This document shows positions 8,129-16,971 of a DNA stretch of 64,000 bases, in pieces. The stretch's first letter is position 1. Each line of letters starts with the position of its first letter. Location: contig NZ_RKMB01000006.1 in the NCBI RefSeq assembly GCF_003797765.1, positions 216,677 through 280,676 of the forward strand, read 5' to 3'. The notes under the pieces are model-generated. The model made no database searches and was not told where the DNA came from. It was given only the letters and a program-made list of their open reading frames with translations. Made by a program: the position numbers and the translations under genes. The DNA comes from Ramlibacter sp. WS9 (lineage in GTDB: Bacteria > Pseudomonadota > Gammaproteobacteria > Burkholderiales > Burkholderiaceae_C).

Positions 8129-9523
8129 ATGACTATGACCGCGGCACCCAATGCCATCATGCAGACCACCACTGTTCAGGCCAACCAGTCATGGCAGAGC
8201 GCCGGGGTGGCCATTCCGTCCGGCGTCAGCGTGACCATCGCCTACCAGCAGGGAGGCCTGTGGACGGCCGATCCGCACACGAATGAGGGGCTGCCCTACG
8301 ATGCAAATGGTTGCCCGGGCGTGGTCGTGCCGGTGAATCAGACCAGCTATCCAATCACCGGCGTGCAGATGGGTGCGTTGGTGGGTAGAGTAGCCGGCGG
8401 TGCACCGTTCCTGATCGGCGACAGCACTTACACGGTGCTGTCAGCCACCGGCGGCGCGCTGGAACTGTGTATCAATGACGACCTCACCGGGCAGTATGGC
8501 GCGGGCCTTGCCGACAACAGCGGCAGCCTGACTGTCTTCATCTACAGCACCAACACGCCGCCAGACACCGCAAACCCGCTGGTGCAAGAGCCATCGCAGG
8601 TTTCGCCTGGCGTGCCGCTGGCGCAGCTGGGTCTTTTGCAATCGCTCATCGGCACCTGGACGAACCAGAATTTGCCGGGCACCACCAGTGGCGGCCCCGA
8701 GTCGCCGTTTTCCTACAACGTCATGCCGCTGCCGCAGGTGGACCCTTCCTCGCCCACGGGCTACATCCTGAAGAATTTCTCGTATTACGAGGAACTCACT
8801 TTCACCGCGATCCACGGCACCGCGCCCAATCGTGGGGGCGTTGGCCAACAAGTTTCTTTCACCCTGTTCTATGCGCAGCGCGTGTATTTTGCCGAGGGGC
8901 CCAACAAGGACGCACTCGTCCACGCCGAGAACGGCTCGCTGCTTCTGCTGCTGGACCAAACCCAGCCGCTCGGCCCCTATGGCAACGGCGACCTGCCGGG
9001 GCTTGGTAACCTCGTCGTGCAGAACAGCGTGCCGCCCACGCAGCAGTTCAATCTGGTCAAGCAAGTCTCAGTGCCGCACGGCAATTCGATCCTTGCATTG
9101 GGCAACTATGCCGGCACCAGCACCCAGGGCCAGCCGGTTATTCCATCGGCCTCGCCGCTGCCAACCGGCGTGAACACGCAGCAGTACTCGGCGAACGACC
9201 CGGTGACCAACCCGCAACCGGCGCTGACGGCCAATCCGAACCAGGTACTTGTCAATGCGCTCGCTCTGCGGCCCTGCACCAACTTTCTGAACTTGTCGCT
9301 CAGCTCCGCCAACGGCAAGGGCGCGGTCACCAACATCGGCTTCGAGCAGCAGCACGCAAACGTCAGCCGGTACGACTTCAACTACTGGCTGGAGTCGTTC
9401 GACGGCACCGACAACTTCACTCAACTGCAATACAGCCAGACCATCACCTTGCAGATCCCGATCGGCGGCCAGACCGTCGTCTTTCCGCATGTCACAGCCA
9501 ACACGCTGACGAAAGTTGCATAA
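8129..9523 (+). CDS. LecA-like lectin domain fused to a heme-binding-type beta barrel
   Basis: Protein of 464 residues. Residues about 15-140 resemble the PA-IL/LecA galactophilic lectin fold: W-ADP...YDANG, GALVGRVAG, and a calcium-loop-like INDDLTGQYGAGLADNSGS. Residues about 165-464 resemble the THAP4/nitrobindin-like heme-binding beta barrel seen in proteins annotated heme-binding protein (LIGTW, ELTFTAIHGTAPNRGG, SVPHGNSILALG, NFLNLSL). There is no signal peptide. The ribosome site is GAGAGGGA. I infer a carbohydrate-binding plus small-ligand or peroxidase-like module accompanying the oxidases; neither activity can be proved from sequence alone. Confidence 0.65.
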   Translation: MTMTAAPNAIMQTTTVQANQSWQSAGVAIPSGVSVTIAYQQGGLWTADPHTNEGLPYDANGCPGVVVPVNQTSYPITGVQMGALVGRVAGGAPFLIGDSTYTVLSATGGALELCINDDLTGQYGAGLADNSGSLTVFIYSTNTPPDTANPLVQEPSQVSPGVPLAQLGLLQSLIGTWTNQNLPGTTSGGPESPFSYNVMPLPQVDPSSPTGYILKNFSYYEELTFTAIHGTAPNRGGVGQQVSFTLFYAQRVYFAEGPNKDALVHAENGSLLLLLDQTQPLGPYGNGDLPGLGNLVVQNSVPPTQQFNLVKQVSVPHGNSILALGNYAGTSTQGQPVIPSASPLPTGVNTQQYSANDPVTNPQPALTANPNQVLVNALALRPCTNFLNLSLSSANGKGAVTNIGFEQQHANVSRYDFNYWLESFDGTDNFTQLQYSQTITLQIPIGGQTVVFPHVTANTLTKVA

Positions 9524-9524
9524 C

Positions 9525-10754
9525 ATGACGCTGGCAAAGACCCAGGAAACAGGCTCCGGCCTGTTTCACCACATCTACCACGGCGAGACGATTGAGCGCA
9601 GACATCTGCAGAAAGCCGCGCAATTGGCCCTGCAGGTCGAATTCACGACCATCCCGGTCTACCTGAGCGGGATGTACTCGATCATCGATCCCAACACTGC
9701 CGCGTACCAGGCACTGCGCGGCGTGGTGATGGAAGAGATGTTCCACCTCAGCCAGGCCGCGAATACGCTGGTGGGGATTGGCGGCTTGCCCGATCTGACG
9801 GGCGATGCGGTTCCCCGCTTTCCATGCTACTTGCCGCACGCCAACGAGAGCACGACCCCGTTTGTCGGTCTCTTCCGTGCCTCCCAGGACGTCTTCAACA
9901 ACGTGTATGCCGCGATCGAGCAACCTGCGCCGCCACATGCGCCAGCGCAGGGCGACAACTACGACACCATCGCCCAGTTGTATGACGCGTTGGAGCATGG
10001 CATGGAGCGGTTCGTGAAGGAACACGGCGAGGCGGCGCTGTTCGAACAAGCCAGCGGTGGCAGGCAGCGCCTGGACATCTACATCGGAAAATTTGGCGGA
10101 AAGCCGGTCGAAGTGATCAACCTGAAAACCGCCCTGCACGGCATCAGGGAAATCACGCAACAAGGCGAAGGCAGCGTGCCGCCAGGCCAGTCGCTGGTGG
10201 CGAGTGAACCCTGGAGCACCTACAACCAGTATGGCCCCCGCTCCGATGGCACCTACGGGCCCATCATCGGCAGTCCGACCGAGATGTCCCATTTCGCCAA
10301 GTTCCTGGGTGTGGCCCTGGCAACGGACCCTTTTCCGCAGACCTACCCGATCCTTTCCAATCCCAAGCGTTCCGATTTCTGCTACCCATTGACCGCAGGC
10401 TTGGCCGAGGCGTTCGACATGGCGTACAGCATCATGCTCGACCAATTGCAGGCCAGCTTCCGCAAGCCCGAGTCGGGTGCCAAGGACAGCTTTTTCGGTG
10501 TCGTGCTGCCGCTGATGCACACCGTCATGCCGGTGTTGGCGCGCTTGCTGATGACCACGCCAATCAATGAGAACGGCGACAACTCGGTGGGCCCCAACGC
10601 CGCACCGACCTGGATCTACCAAGCGGGTGCCAGCCTCAGTGGCTTGCACGCAAGCATTGCCGCATTGCTGAAACTCCCCGGCTTGAGTTCGGACCAGAAA
10701 AAGGACGAACGCGCAACGCTGCAGAGCGTGCTTGACGCCCTCGCGCAGTACTGA
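9525..10754 (+). CDS. VioB-like ferritin-fold protein (iminophenyl-pyruvate dimer synthase domain)
   Basis: Protein of 409 residues with an N-terminal diiron/ferritin-like helical domain: LQKAAQLALQVEFTTIPVYLSGMYSI, then VVMEEMFHLSQAANTLVGIGG. The paired E and ExxH residues suit a metal site. The rest (SPTEMSHFAKFLGV, YPLTAGLAEAFDMAYSIML) matches the family that includes the ferritin-like part of VioB, which dimerises indole- or phenylpyruvate imines in violacein-type synthesis. The ATG at 9525 lies one base after the previous stop. Placed next to an amine oxidase (LodA), it could couple imine products; that is inference. Confidence 0.72.
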   Translation: MTLAKTQETGSGLFHHIYHGETIERRHLQKAAQLALQVEFTTIPVYLSGMYSIIDPNTAAYQALRGVVMEEMFHLSQAANTLVGIGGLPDLTGDAVPRFPCYLPHANESTTPFVGLFRASQDVFNNVYAAIEQPAPPHAPAQGDNYDTIAQLYDALEHGMERFVKEHGEAALFEQASGGRQRLDIYIGKFGGKPVEVINLKTALHGIREITQQGEGSVPPGQSLVASEPWSTYNQYGPRSDGTYGPIIGSPTEMSHFAKFLGVALATDPFPQTYPILSNPKRSDFCYPLTAGLAEAFDMAYSIMLDQLQASFRKPESGAKDSFFGVVLPLMHTVMPVLARLLMTTPINENGDNSVGPNAAPTWIYQAGASLSGLHASIAALLKLPGLSSDQKKDERATLQSVLDALAQY

Positions 10755-10781
10755 CTCAGTTCCGCCATCTTTGGAGTACCC

Positions 10782-12620
10782 ATGATCGAATACAAAATTT
10801 TCCCGGCCATTGGCGTCGCACGTGTCGGCAACGCACCAGAGAAATACTATGTCGGCCCCGAGAAATACTGTGGCTTGCCGACCAACCCCGACGGCAGCCC
10901 GTTCACGCAAGCCGATTTCCGCGACAGCCAGAAGCGCCTGTGCCGGCAGGCCTCCCTGTTTCACGTCTTCAAGGTTGAAGACGGCATGCAGACGGAAGTC
11001 ACGTTGGCAACGCCCGGCGTCAAGTCCATCACCTGGCACGCGCATCTGGCCAACAAGAAGGCCAGCTGGTATGACTTCAAATGCCTGCTCGGTGAAGACG
11101 GCTATGCCCCCAACCATCCGCTGCGCAACCCCACGGCCGCGAACCGGCATGAACTGGTCATCGACGCCGGTCCGCGCCAGATCAGCGGCGCCAACCAGCA
11201 GGGGGTGGCGTTCGACCGCTCCAGCGTCCCGCCAGGCTACCGCGGCGCGCACTTTCCCCCGGGCGTGTTGAACCCGACCGAGGAATCCATCGACACCCTG
11301 GGCGAACTGCGCACCGATGCCCAAGGGCGCCTGCTGGTGTTGGGCGGCCTGGGTATCTCTGGCACCGCGTATGCGGAGCCGAATATCCCCGCCGGCCAAT
11401 ATGCCAACAACGACGGCTGGTGGGACGACACATCGGACGGTCCGGTCAAGGCGCGGATCGAGCTGGACGACGGCACGGTGATCGACGTTGCGCCCTCGTG
11501 GGTGTTGGTGGGTCCGCCCAGTTTTGCGCCGGAACTGCCGAACCTTGTGACCTTGTACGACACCATTCACGACACGATGGTGCGCAACGGCCACCATCCC
11601 GAAATCTATGCCGATGGATTCTGGAAGAAAGGTCCGGATGGCTACCGGCCCAATTTCGACACGGAGATCCGGCCCCTGTTGGAACGGCCGCTGCTTTATG
11701 CGTGGGTGGCGGCCATCCCGCCCAAGCCGCACAAGTTTGATTTCGAGAAGCTCGGCGCGGTCGAAGCGATTGACGGACGGCTGCAGGGCGCGGCGAGCAG
11801 CAGGGGCTTGCGCCAGTACGTGTTCGATTTCGTGCGCCCACCCGGTGGCGAGAACGTCATCGTCAAGAGCTACGAAACCCAGACCAAGACAGGCTCTGGC
11901 CAGTTGGGCGGGGTGGGCAGCACCATGATGCCTTTTTTGGCGGGCGACAACGCGCTGCTGCCCGACGCGCCCATGAGCCAGTACCTGCGCCTGACCGATA
12001 CGCAGTTCTTCTGCCTGCAGCAATGGGCTGACGGCTGGTTCGAAGCCGCTGCGTCAAGGCCGCAGCAACCCGGTTCGGCCCTGACGCGCGGGGTGTTGGA
12101 AAACTGTGTTGGCGGTCCCTTTTCGCCAGGCATAGAAATGAGCTGGATCTCAAGAAATCCCGCGATCTACAGCGAGCCGTACCGCATCCGGGCGCACTTT
12201 GCGGAGGTGGGCCCGCTCAGCCTTGATTTCAACCCGCAACGCGGCATGGAGCCGGGCGATATCTCTCGCTACATGGCGTTGCCGTGGCAAGCGGACTTCA
12301 ACGAATGCTCGTCGCAACCGACCGATGGGCGTACCTTGTGGTGGTGGCCCGCGCAGCGCCCCGAATACGTGTACCTCGAACCGCCTCAGGCAGTCCTGGC
12401 GGCGACGGCTGTACCCGCGCCGAGTCGCAAGTCGGGGATGCAGGTGCCGTGGATCGGCACCGACTTCAACCAGAACGCCAGCTCGTACATCCAGTTCGGG
12501 GCCGACATCGACATGGTCACGCATTGGGCGCAACTCGGCTTTGTCATGGAAAAAGAGGTGGACGGCGAAGACCGCTTCGTCGAGGTCGAGCGCACATTGC
12601 CGAGGCCGTTCGTGGGCTGA
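10782..12620 (+). CDS. LodA/GoxA-like CTQ-dependent amino acid oxidase 1
   Basis: Protein of 612 residues, homologous to lysine epsilon-oxidase LodA and glycine oxidase GoxA. These enzymes use a cysteine tryptophylquinone made from their own Cys and Trp and release ammonia and H2O2. The N-terminus IFPAIGVARVGNAPEKYYVGP and the LGELRTDAQGRLLVLGG segment are family hallmarks. Candidate cofactor residues are Cys442 (ENCVGGPFSPGIE) and one of Trp520-522 (LWWWPAQRP), probably the one before PAQ. No signal peptide is present. It is followed two bases later by its flavoprotein maturase. The substrate cannot be told. Confidence 0.9.
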   Translation: MIEYKIFPAIGVARVGNAPEKYYVGPEKYCGLPTNPDGSPFTQADFRDSQKRLCRQASLFHVFKVEDGMQTEVTLATPGVKSITWHAHLANKKASWYDFKCLLGEDGYAPNHPLRNPTAANRHELVIDAGPRQISGANQQGVAFDRSSVPPGYRGAHFPPGVLNPTEESIDTLGELRTDAQGRLLVLGGLGISGTAYAEPNIPAGQYANNDGWWDDTSDGPVKARIELDDGTVIDVAPSWVLVGPPSFAPELPNLVTLYDTIHDTMVRNGHHPEIYADGFWKKGPDGYRPNFDTEIRPLLERPLLYAWVAAIPPKPHKFDFEKLGAVEAIDGRLQGAASSRGLRQYVFDFVRPPGGENVIVKSYETQTKTGSGQLGGVGSTMMPFLAGDNALLPDAPMSQYLRLTDTQFFCLQQWADGWFEAAASRPQQPGSALTRGVLENCVGGPFSPGIEMSWISRNPAIYSEPYRIRAHFAEVGPLSLDFNPQRGMEPGDISRYMALPWQADFNECSSQPTDGRTLWWWPAQRPEYVYLEPPQAVLAATAVPAPSRKSGMQVPWIGTDFNQNASSYIQFGADIDMVTHWAQLGFVMEKEVDGEDRFVEVERTLPRPFVG

Positions 12621-12622
12621 AG

Positions 12623-13762
12623 GTGGCGCATGACGCAGCAGAGGTGGCCGATGTCTTGATCGTCGGAGCGGGGCCCGCCGGAAGCGCGACAGCCCTGGGC
12701 CTGTTGGCAGCGGGCGTTGAGCAGGTTCTGCTGGTCGACCGAGGCAGCGCGCGCCCCTTTGCGATCGGTGAATCCGCCACCCCCGATGTTGCACAAATGC
12801 TCGGCAGGCTGGGCCTGGAAACCGACCTGGGGCGGCTCGGGCACCGGCCGTACCACGGCAACCTGTCGCTCTGGGGCGATGCAAAACCGCAGGCCGACTA
12901 CTTTCTGCAACGCGGTCACGGGCATGGATGGCACCTGCAGCGCGCCGAGTTCGATGCCTGGCTGTTGCAGCAGGCGGTGGATCGCGGTGCGCGCCTGATG
13001 TGCCCCACCAGCGTCAAATGGTGCACGCGGTCGGAGGGTGTCTGGCAGGCAAACCTGGCAAGCACTGACGGCAAGCAGAAGCGGGTGCAGGCGCGCATGC
13101 TGGTAGACGCCGGCGGAAGGCGCGCGCCCTTGGCCACGCGCCTGGGCGCGCAACGGCGCCGGCTTGACGGTTTGGTCGGGCTGGCGACGCGGGCCACGGC
13201 CACCCCGGCACTGGCCGGCATGTCGTTGGTGGAGCCTTTTGAGCACGGCTGGTGGTATGCCGCCTGCTTGCCCGATGGGCAGGCGGTGGTGACGTTGATG
13301 AGCGACATCGATGTCGTGCGTAGCCAGTGCCTGCAGGATTGGCACAACTATCTGTCGGCATGGCGCACCACGGCCAAAGTCGCGGAACTGGCCCCGCCCT
13401 GCCCGCCGCAAGAGCAGGACGGCCAGACGCTTCAGCCGAACATCCAGACTTTCGCCGCCCACAGCAGTTACCTGGACCGCGCTGCGGGTCAGGGCTGGAT
13501 TGCGGTCGGTGATGCCTTGCTGGCCTTCGACCCTCTGACGTCCTCGGGCATCTCCGGTGCGCTGAGTGACGCTGAGGCTGCGGTTCCCGCGATCGTGGGG
13601 CAGTTGGCAGGCGACAGCATCGCCAGCCGGCATTACGCGGAGCGCGCCAACCGCACGTTCATTCGCTATATCGAAGGCTTGCACAGGCAGTACGGCGCTG
13701 AGCAACGGTGGCCGAATAGTGTGTTTTGGTCGCGCCGCCACGCAGGCCCGGTTGGGGTGTGA
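12623..13762 (+). CDS. LodB-like FAD flavoprotein 1 (CTQ maturation)
   Basis: FAD-dependent protein of 379 residues with an N-terminal dinucleotide fold (VADVLIVGAGPAGSATALGLL), a GESATPDVAQML segment of the tryptophan-halogenase-like/LodB group, and the second FAD motif GWIAVGDALLAFDPLTSSG near residue 295. LodB-type proteins are needed to form the tryptophylquinone in their partner LodA. The start is taken as GTG at 12623, two bases after the lodA stop, because no in-frame ATG lies before the FAD fold. It ends 30 bp from the oppositely oriented second flavoprotein. Confidence 0.87.
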   Translation: MAHDAAEVADVLIVGAGPAGSATALGLLAAGVEQVLLVDRGSARPFAIGESATPDVAQMLGRLGLETDLGRLGHRPYHGNLSLWGDAKPQADYFLQRGHGHGWHLQRAEFDAWLLQQAVDRGARLMCPTSVKWCTRSEGVWQANLASTDGKQKRVQARMLVDAGGRRAPLATRLGAQRRRLDGLVGLATRATATPALAGMSLVEPFEHGWWYAACLPDGQAVVTLMSDIDVVRSQCLQDWHNYLSAWRTTAKVAELAPPCPPQEQDGQTLQPNIQTFAAHSSYLDRAAGQGWIAVGDALLAFDPLTSSGISGALSDAEAAVPAIVGQLAGDSIASRHYAERANRTFIRYIEGLHRQYGAEQRWPNSVFWSRRHAGPVGV

Positions 13763-13792
13763 CAAAGCCGGAACGGCTGCCCGGGCGCCGAC

Positions 13793-14938
13793 CTATGAGT
13801 ACGCCATTGCCGGCGCGCCGGCAGCGGCCTTCGCCAACTCCAAGCGACGCCCCCAAAACGGCTCCCGCGGCCAGCGCTGCTCCATGGCGTAGTACGCGGC
13901 GAGGTTGCGCGCATAAGCTGCGCGCACACCGTCCACATGATGCGTCCACGCAGGCAGCGCCTGCGCGTTCCCGTCCAGATGCGCGATGGCGTGCTGCGCT
14001 CCCTGCAGGCCGGTGCACAGGCTGTTGAACAGGCCCTGCGAAGCCAGCGGGTCGAAGGCCAATGCGGCGTCGCCCACGGCCATCCAGTCCACGCCCGCGG
14101 CGGCCGCGCAGTACTGGCTGTATGCGGGCGCGATGCCCACGGGTTGGGCCCGGGCGTCCAGGCCCTCGCAGCGCGCACGGATCAGCAGTGTCTGCTCGCG
14201 CGCATACGCGAGCAATCCAGCCTGCGTTTTGCACTCGCGCACGGCCGGCTGGTCCGCGTCGGTGTGGAACGCAAGCACGGTGTCACCATGAGGCACCTGA
14301 ACGCTGTACCACCAGCCCTGCGGGGCCGCCTCGATCAGCGTGGCGCCGGCCCATGCCGCCGTGTCTCGGCCGGGCGGCAACCAGGCATGCAGGCACACCA
14401 GCTTGTCCGTGCGGTGGACGGCCGCGCCTGCCAGGCGCGCTGCGCGTGCGCTGCGGCCGCTGGCGTCCACCAGCAGGCGGCAGCGAAGCCGCAGGGGTAT
14501 GCCGTCGGCGGTGAGCAATTCGCACAGCCAGGGATGGCGAGCGCCCGGCTCGTGGTGCGCCGCGCGCAACATCGCGCCGGCCAGCCATTCGGCGCCGCGC
14601 TCGGTCGCGGCATCGCGCAGCAGGCCGTCGAATGCCGTGCGGCCGAGGATCCAGCCGTGGCCTTGCGGATCGAGCAAGGCGTCGCGTTGAACCGTCTCGC
14701 TTTGGCCCCAAGCCGAGGCATGCGACCACGCCGGCCGGTGGCCTTGTGCCAGGAAGCGGTCCCACAGGCCCAGATCGCGCAGCGGCACGGACGCGGCGCC
14801 CGGCAGCGATTCTCCGATCTGCCGGCCGGAAGGCGTTCGGCCCGCAAGGGCCACGGTGCAGTGGCCCGCCAGCTGCGCCGCGATCACCGCGCCCGCCGGC
14901 CCGGCGCCGGCCACGAGCACGTCGAGCTGCCGCTCCAT
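13793..14938 (-). CDS. LodB-like FAD flavoprotein 2 (CTQ maturation)
   Basis: Flavoprotein of 381 residues paralogous to the one at 12623: LDVLVAGAGPAGAVIAAQLA at the N-terminus, GRQIGESLPGAASVPL, and DWMAVGDAALAFDPLASQG near residue 285. It starts 16 bp after the second lodA on the same strand, so the two form an operon. The likely role is maturation of the quinone cofactor in that LodA. It is clearly divergent from flavoprotein 1, which argues for independent acquisition or ancient duplication with separate partners rather than recent tandem duplication. Confidence 0.87.
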   Translation of the reverse strand: MERQLDVLVAGAGPAGAVIAAQLAGHCTVALAGRTPSGRQIGESLPGAASVPLRDLGLWDRFLAQGHRPAWSHASAWGQSETVQRDALLDPQGHGWILGRTAFDGLLRDAATERGAEWLAGAMLRAAHHEPGARHPWLCELLTADGIPLRLRCRLLVDASGRSARAARLAGAAVHRTDKLVCLHAWLPPGRDTAAWAGATLIEAAPQGWWYSVQVPHGDTVLAFHTDADQPAVRECKTQAGLLAYAREQTLLIRARCEGLDARAQPVGIAPAYSQYCAAAAGVDWMAVGDAALAFDPLASQGLFNSLCTGLQGAQHAIAHLDGNAQALPAWTHHVDGVRAAYARNLAAYYAMEQRWPREPFWGRRLELAKAAAGAPAMAYS

Positions 14939-14954
14939 GCTCACAGCGGCGCGC

Positions 14955-16889
14955 TCATTCCGCCCGGCGAAGCCGCGCGTGCAGCAACAACATCTCTTCG
15001 TTGCGCGCGTCGAAAGGCTCGGGCATGTCGACCGGATCGACCGGTGCGGCCTCGCGGCGCAGAAGCGTCTCGACCGCTGCCTGCACGGGCGCAATGCGGT
15101 TTTCCACCTGCATCTGCGGTGGAAAGTCGGCATCGCCGGGAATCCCGGACCGCAACTCCAGCACGCCCATCTGGTCGAAGTGGTCGATCATGTAGTTGAT
15201 CTGGCTGGTGTAGCCGCCCGGCCCCAGCGTGCGGAACCACGAGGCGCGGCGGCTGAAAGCGGCGCGCCTTTCGCTGCGGGGCTTCTCGGTGTCCATCACG
15301 ATGCTGTAGTCCTCTTCGGTCAGCACCTGGTTGGGCACGCGCGCCGGCCAGAAGCTGGGCACGTAGGGGTCGTAGCGCGGGCCGTAACCGGCGTAGTAGC
15401 CGCTGCGGCAACTGGCCGTGTCGGTCTGCCAGGGCACGGCCATCCAGCGCGTGAGGTCGCCAGCCGACTGCGCATACAGCGGGCCTCCGACCGCGAGCGC
15501 GACCTGCGGCGTGAGCTGCGTGCCGTAGTTGGGCAGCGCAGGCGCGTCCGGCGCGGCCTCGCGCAGGCGGAACGGCGCGCGGTACATGCTGGCGTGGCGC
15601 ATCGGCCAGGTGATCTCGCAGCCGGGGTGGAAGGCGTCGGCCAGGCAGTGGTCCATGGCGGCGCGGTCCAGCGTGGCCGGCTGCGCCTGCAGCGGCACCT
15701 GGTCGATGTGCGAGGGCCCCCGCGCGGCCGGGTCCCAGTCCGCGATGAACCGGCCTTCGGCCCACTGCGAGAGCATCAGCAACTGCGTATCGGTGACGGC
15801 CGCGTTCTGGCGCGGCGTGTTGGCCGGGGGCACGGCCATGGCGTCGCCGTAGTTCCAGGGCCAGGGCAGCGGAGATTTGCCATCGCGTTCGAACTGGCGA
15901 AAGGCGTTGGCCACTTGCTGGCGCAGCTCGCGCCAGGTGTCCGACGGATCGGCCAGCTTCGCGACCAGCGCCGCGTCTTGCGCGTCGAAGGGGCCGCCCC
16001 AGCCGAACTGCGCGGCGAAGCCCTTGTTCGCCCACTGCAGGCCGGTCTGGTTTTGCAGGATCGGCAGGATGTCGCGCGAGAAAGAGACAGCTGGCGGGAC
16101 CTGCATCATGCCGGCCTGGATGAACACGTCCTCCATCAGTGCGGCCATGGTGCGCACCGAGCGCAGCTGCGGCCCGTAGTTGGGCGGGGCGACCAGCACC
16201 CAGGCACTGTCGACGGGGATGGCGGCGCCGTCCAGCGTGACGCTCGCGCGCACGGGCCCGTCGGCCGTGTCGTCGTGCCAGCCGTCATTGTTGGCGAAAG
16301 TGGTTGCCGGCTTGCCATCGGCCGAGGCGGACTTGCCGTGGCCGCCCAGCACGAGCAGGCGCCCGGCCTCGTCGGTGCGCAGCTCGCCCAGGTAGACCGG
16401 TGTGCCAACGAACTTTCCGCTGTCGAACTGGTAGGCGGCGCCGCGTTGCCCGGCGCCGCGGATCGTGCGGGCGCCGGGCGTGATGGCCAGGCTCGCACGG
16501 TCCTTGACGTTCGCGTTGCGCAGCAACGAGGGATCGGCCATCTTCGGGTTGAGCGCTTCCGGGATGTCCAGCGCGATCTGGAACTGGTACCAGGCGGCCT
16601 TCTTGTTGGCCAGCTCCACCGTCCATTCGATCTCGGCCTCGCGCGCGGTGATCTCTCGCACCACTTCGCCGGCGGCGTTGTAGCCGTAGATGCGAAAGCG
16701 CGCGGCTTCGCGCTTGAGCGCGCCCTGCGGGTCGCGCAGTTCGCCGGGTGCCATCGGCGGCGGGTCCATGACCTCGGGGCCGATGTAGTAGCCCTCGGGG
16801 CTGTTGCCGACGCGCGCCACGCCGATGCCGGGGTGGATGGCCGCGCGCACGATGGTGCTGTCGGCCGGTGGGGTCGAAGTGATGCTCAT
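14955..16889 (-). CDS. LodA/GoxA-like CTQ-dependent amino acid oxidase 2
   Basis: Protein of 644 residues of the LodA family. Hallmarks include RAAIHPGIGVARVGNSPEGY, LGELRTDEAGRLLVLGGHG and FANNDGWHDDTADGPV. Candidate cofactor residues are Cys415 (MDHCLADAFHPGCE) and Trp514 (SFWPARVPNQ). GCGGAGGAAACC precedes the ATG at 16889, and this start removes a short unsupported extension. It lies directly upstream of its own LodB-like gene. The shared palindromic element at 16916-16966 lies upstream. The protein is only moderately like oxidase 1, so its substrate probably differs. Confidence 0.9.
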   Translation of the reverse strand: MSITSTPPADSTIVRAAIHPGIGVARVGNSPEGYYIGPEVMDPPPMAPGELRDPQGALKREAARFRIYGYNAAGEVVREITAREAEIEWTVELANKKAAWYQFQIALDIPEALNPKMADPSLLRNANVKDRASLAITPGARTIRGAGQRGAAYQFDSGKFVGTPVYLGELRTDEAGRLLVLGGHGKSASADGKPATTFANNDGWHDDTADGPVRASVTLDGAAIPVDSAWVLVAPPNYGPQLRSVRTMAALMEDVFIQAGMMQVPPAVSFSRDILPILQNQTGLQWANKGFAAQFGWGGPFDAQDAALVAKLADPSDTWRELRQQVANAFRQFERDGKSPLPWPWNYGDAMAVPPANTPRQNAAVTDTQLLMLSQWAEGRFIADWDPAARGPSHIDQVPLQAQPATLDRAAMDHCLADAFHPGCEITWPMRHASMYRAPFRLREAAPDAPALPNYGTQLTPQVALAVGGPLYAQSAGDLTRWMAVPWQTDTASCRSGYYAGYGPRYDPYVPSFWPARVPNQVLTEEDYSIVMDTEKPRSERRAAFSRRASWFRTLGPGGYTSQINYMIDHFDQMGVLELRSGIPGDADFPPQMQVENRIAPVQAAVETLLRREAAPVDPVDMPEPFDARNEEMLLLHARLRRAE

Positions 16890-16915
16890 GGTTTCCTCCG
16901 CTGCGTTTATCGCCC

Positions 16916-16966
16916 GGAGTCTGCACCGAACGCCCCCCTCGCACAACCTGTCAAAGATGACAGGCG
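16916..16966 (-). promoter_or_regulatory. Shared upstream palindromic element, island right end
   Basis: On the minus strand: CTGTCA-TCTT-TGACAGGTTGTG, then about 10 bases on GCGTTCGGTGCAG. This matches the element at 4057-4099 in both motifs and spacing. It lies 27-77 bases before the LodA-2 start and just beyond the end of uvrD. It may be a repressor or activator site overlapping a promoter, or an ECF-type promoter. Confidence 0.6.
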
Positions 16967-16971
16967 AGGCG

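Noticed and set aside
9492..12023. An 843-codon open frame on the minus strand
   Set aside because: It is antisense to the VioB-like and LodA genes, which have clear domain motifs; high GC leaves few stops.
9525..13762. A violacein operon
   Set aside because: Only the VioB-like ferritin domain is present; no VioA, VioC, VioD or VioE is recognisable.
13763..13792. A possible shared terminator between the two LodB genes
   Set aside because: No convincing stem or T run is visible in the 30-bp gap.
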